6,822 nt of DNA from Alphaproteobacteria bacterium (lineage in GTDB: Bacteria > Pseudomonadota > Alphaproteobacteria > CAAHEQ01 > UBA3637), in the NCBI GenBank assembly GCA_017555325.1, contig JAFZGR010000049.1:1-6822 (forward strand), given 5' to 3'. Numbering within the stretch: position 1 is the first letter of the stretch; the number at the start of each line of letters is the position of its first letter. Shown here piece after piece: positions 5,917 to 6,822 of this stretch. The notes beneath the pieces are model-generated. The model was not told the origin of the DNA and did not search any database. It was given only the letters and a program-made list of their open reading frames with translations. The position numbers were made by a program, and so were the translations under genes.

Positions 5917-6657
5917 ATGCAGCAACTTATTTTAAAAACAAACACGAAAATACCGCAAAATCTTCCAATTATAGATATTTGCGAAACATATCAAAACCAA
6001 AAAACAGAAACAAAAAATATACTTGCTAAAAATCTGAACGCCGAGGAGGCTATTCCTACAAATAATGCCACATCCAAAGATGCATTTGATGAAACAAAAC
6101 CAATTTCACAAGAAGAAACCGATACCCCATTAACAACAAATTTTAAACCCAAAGCTTTTGTGTGTTTTAAAGACGACACAAAAGAAACCTATACTGGTTT
6201 TGGAGTTACCTTTGCACAGGAAGCCCAAAGATTTAAAAAATTAACACCAAAAATTTCTGATGTTTTTACACAACCCACACACACGGAAAAGAAACGTACT
6301 GTTTTAAAAATACACACACTACAAGAAAAGAAATCTATTCCTGTTATCAATACATCCATTTACGGTTCCCGTTTTATTTCTGATACAGCATCACTTTTAG
6401 ATTATTGTATGAAATGGTGCAAAAGTGTTTATTTTGGACGGGTTATTTTACGAGCCATCCACAATACCGGCACACTTCTCTTAATTTTTCCGGGAAAAGC
6501 CCATCATTTTATACAATTTGTTCACGGAAAATCATCATTGACAGAAGCACAACGGCAATTTCAAAACCAGGTAGAAAAAACAGATGAAGTTATCGTTTTT
6601 CATTCTTTTCAAAACTTTTCGGACTGGATGAAAAAACAATTTTTATGTCATGCATAA
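5917..6657 (+). CDS. Protein with degenerate VRR-NUC-like C-terminal domain
   Basis: This 246-aa protein has no signal peptide or clear membrane helix. Residues 1-140 are Thr/Lys/Asn/Glu-rich and low complexity, probably mostly disordered. Residues about 155-242 resemble a small VRR-NUC (PD-(D/E)XK) domain: GTLLLIFPGKAHHFIQF (185-201), GKSSLTEAQRQFQ (204-216), VIVFHSFQNFSDWMK (225-239). These parallel the family's G-x-P-D-L strand, E-x-K strand, L-x-x-x-Q helix and final V-x-S strand. The expected catalytic positions are altered: PD is missing near T186-L187, Glu is Q200, and Lys is V202. Nuclease activity is therefore not predicted. It has its own promoter and is followed after 15 nt by another ORF. 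Because of its neighbours it might be a partner or substrate of the secretion system, but nothing in the sequence proves this. Family assignment is by eye. Confidence 0.65.
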   Translation: MQQLILKTNTKIPQNLPIIDICETYQNQKTETKNILAKNLNAEEAIPTNNATSKDAFDETKPISQEETDTPLTTNFKPKAFVCFKDDTKETYTGFGVTFAQEAQRFKKLTPKISDVFTQPTHTEKKRTVLKIHTLQEKKSIPVINTSIYGSRFISDTASLLDYCMKWCKSVYFGRVILRAIHNTGTLLLIFPGKAHHFIQFVHGKSSLTEAQRQFQNQVEKTDEVIVFHSFQNFSDWMKKQFLCHA

Positions 6658-6672
6658 GCAAAAGGAAAAAAA

Positions 6673-6822
6673 ATGATATCATTTATCACGCAACACTTAT
6701 TACAATTCAAAAATAAAAGCAAAAAAGATATTTCATCCAAACACCCAATGTCAAATATCTCTTTCATGCAAACAGAAATCAGGCTCCCGCAAAGAAAACG
6801 GAAAAATATAAAAAAAAGAAAA
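6673..6822 (+). CDS. Lys/Arg-rich hypothetical protein, 3' end outside window
   Basis: Fifty codons are open from ATG 6673 to the window edge with no stop. AAAGGA (6661-6666) lies 6 nt before the ATG, and the gap to the preceding TAA is 15 nt, so it is probably cotranscribed with the 5917 gene. The translation starts MISFITQHLLQFKNKSKKDI and ends in a very basic run (RKRKNIKKRK, residues 41-50). No domain is recognisable. The basic stretch could bind nucleic acid or be a disordered N-terminal half like that of the upstream protein. Because the end is not visible, it could also be a chance ORF in A-rich DNA, although the ribosome site favours a gene. Confidence 0.55.
   Translation, partial: MISFITQHLLQFKNKSKKDISSKHPMSNISFMQTEIRLPQRKRKNIKKRK

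Overview
The window is AT-rich bacterial DNA with every convincing gene on the + strand. The methionine aminopeptidase at the left edge reads like an alphaproteobacterial or Rickettsiales-type enzyme. With the AT bias and a VirD4/TraG-type coupling protein, this suggests a host-associated or gut alphaproteobacterium. That placement is inference: there is no rRNA or tRNA in the window to anchor it.

Layout: (1) 2-781, map, missing only its extreme N-terminus, followed by a hairpin/T-run terminator (789-813). (2) 874-938, a promoter whose perfect -10 lies inside an 8-bp inverted repeat (898-917), probably an operator. (3) 939-5623, a tight operon. It begins with a two-TM protein whose reading frame is interrupted by an in-frame amber codon (1290-1292). 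The frame then stays open through a Ser/Asn/Gly-rich linker into a NERD-like cytosolic domain ending at 2126. Next come a 727-aa type IV coupling ATPase (2127-4310), a 287-aa protein with an HNH-like zinc motif lacking the general-base histidine (4311-5174), and a SUKH/SMI1-KNR4-type protein (5177-5623). (4) 5624-5916, a non-coding AT-rich gap with a weak hairpin and a second promoter carrying another near-palindrome. (5) 5917-6657, a protein with a Thr/Lys-rich N-terminal half and a VRR-NUC-like C-terminal domain with lost active-site positions. It is followed by a Lys/Arg-rich ORF running off the right edge (6673-6822).

How the genes may work together: the core is a substrate-recruitment module for a type IV secretion system, with no channel (VirB) genes in view. 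The ATPase is flanked by two proteins that look like nuclease folds stripped of catalytic residues, and a third stands in the next transcription unit. This suggests nuclease folds reused as structural or DNA/protein-binding adaptors, possibly analogous to the adaptors that dock on DotL in the Legionella Dot/Icm coupling complex. A competing reading is that the HNH-like protein and the SUKH protein form a toxin/immunity pair. The missing general base argues against an active toxin. All fold assignments for the four accessory proteins rest on motif reading by eye and need profile searches.
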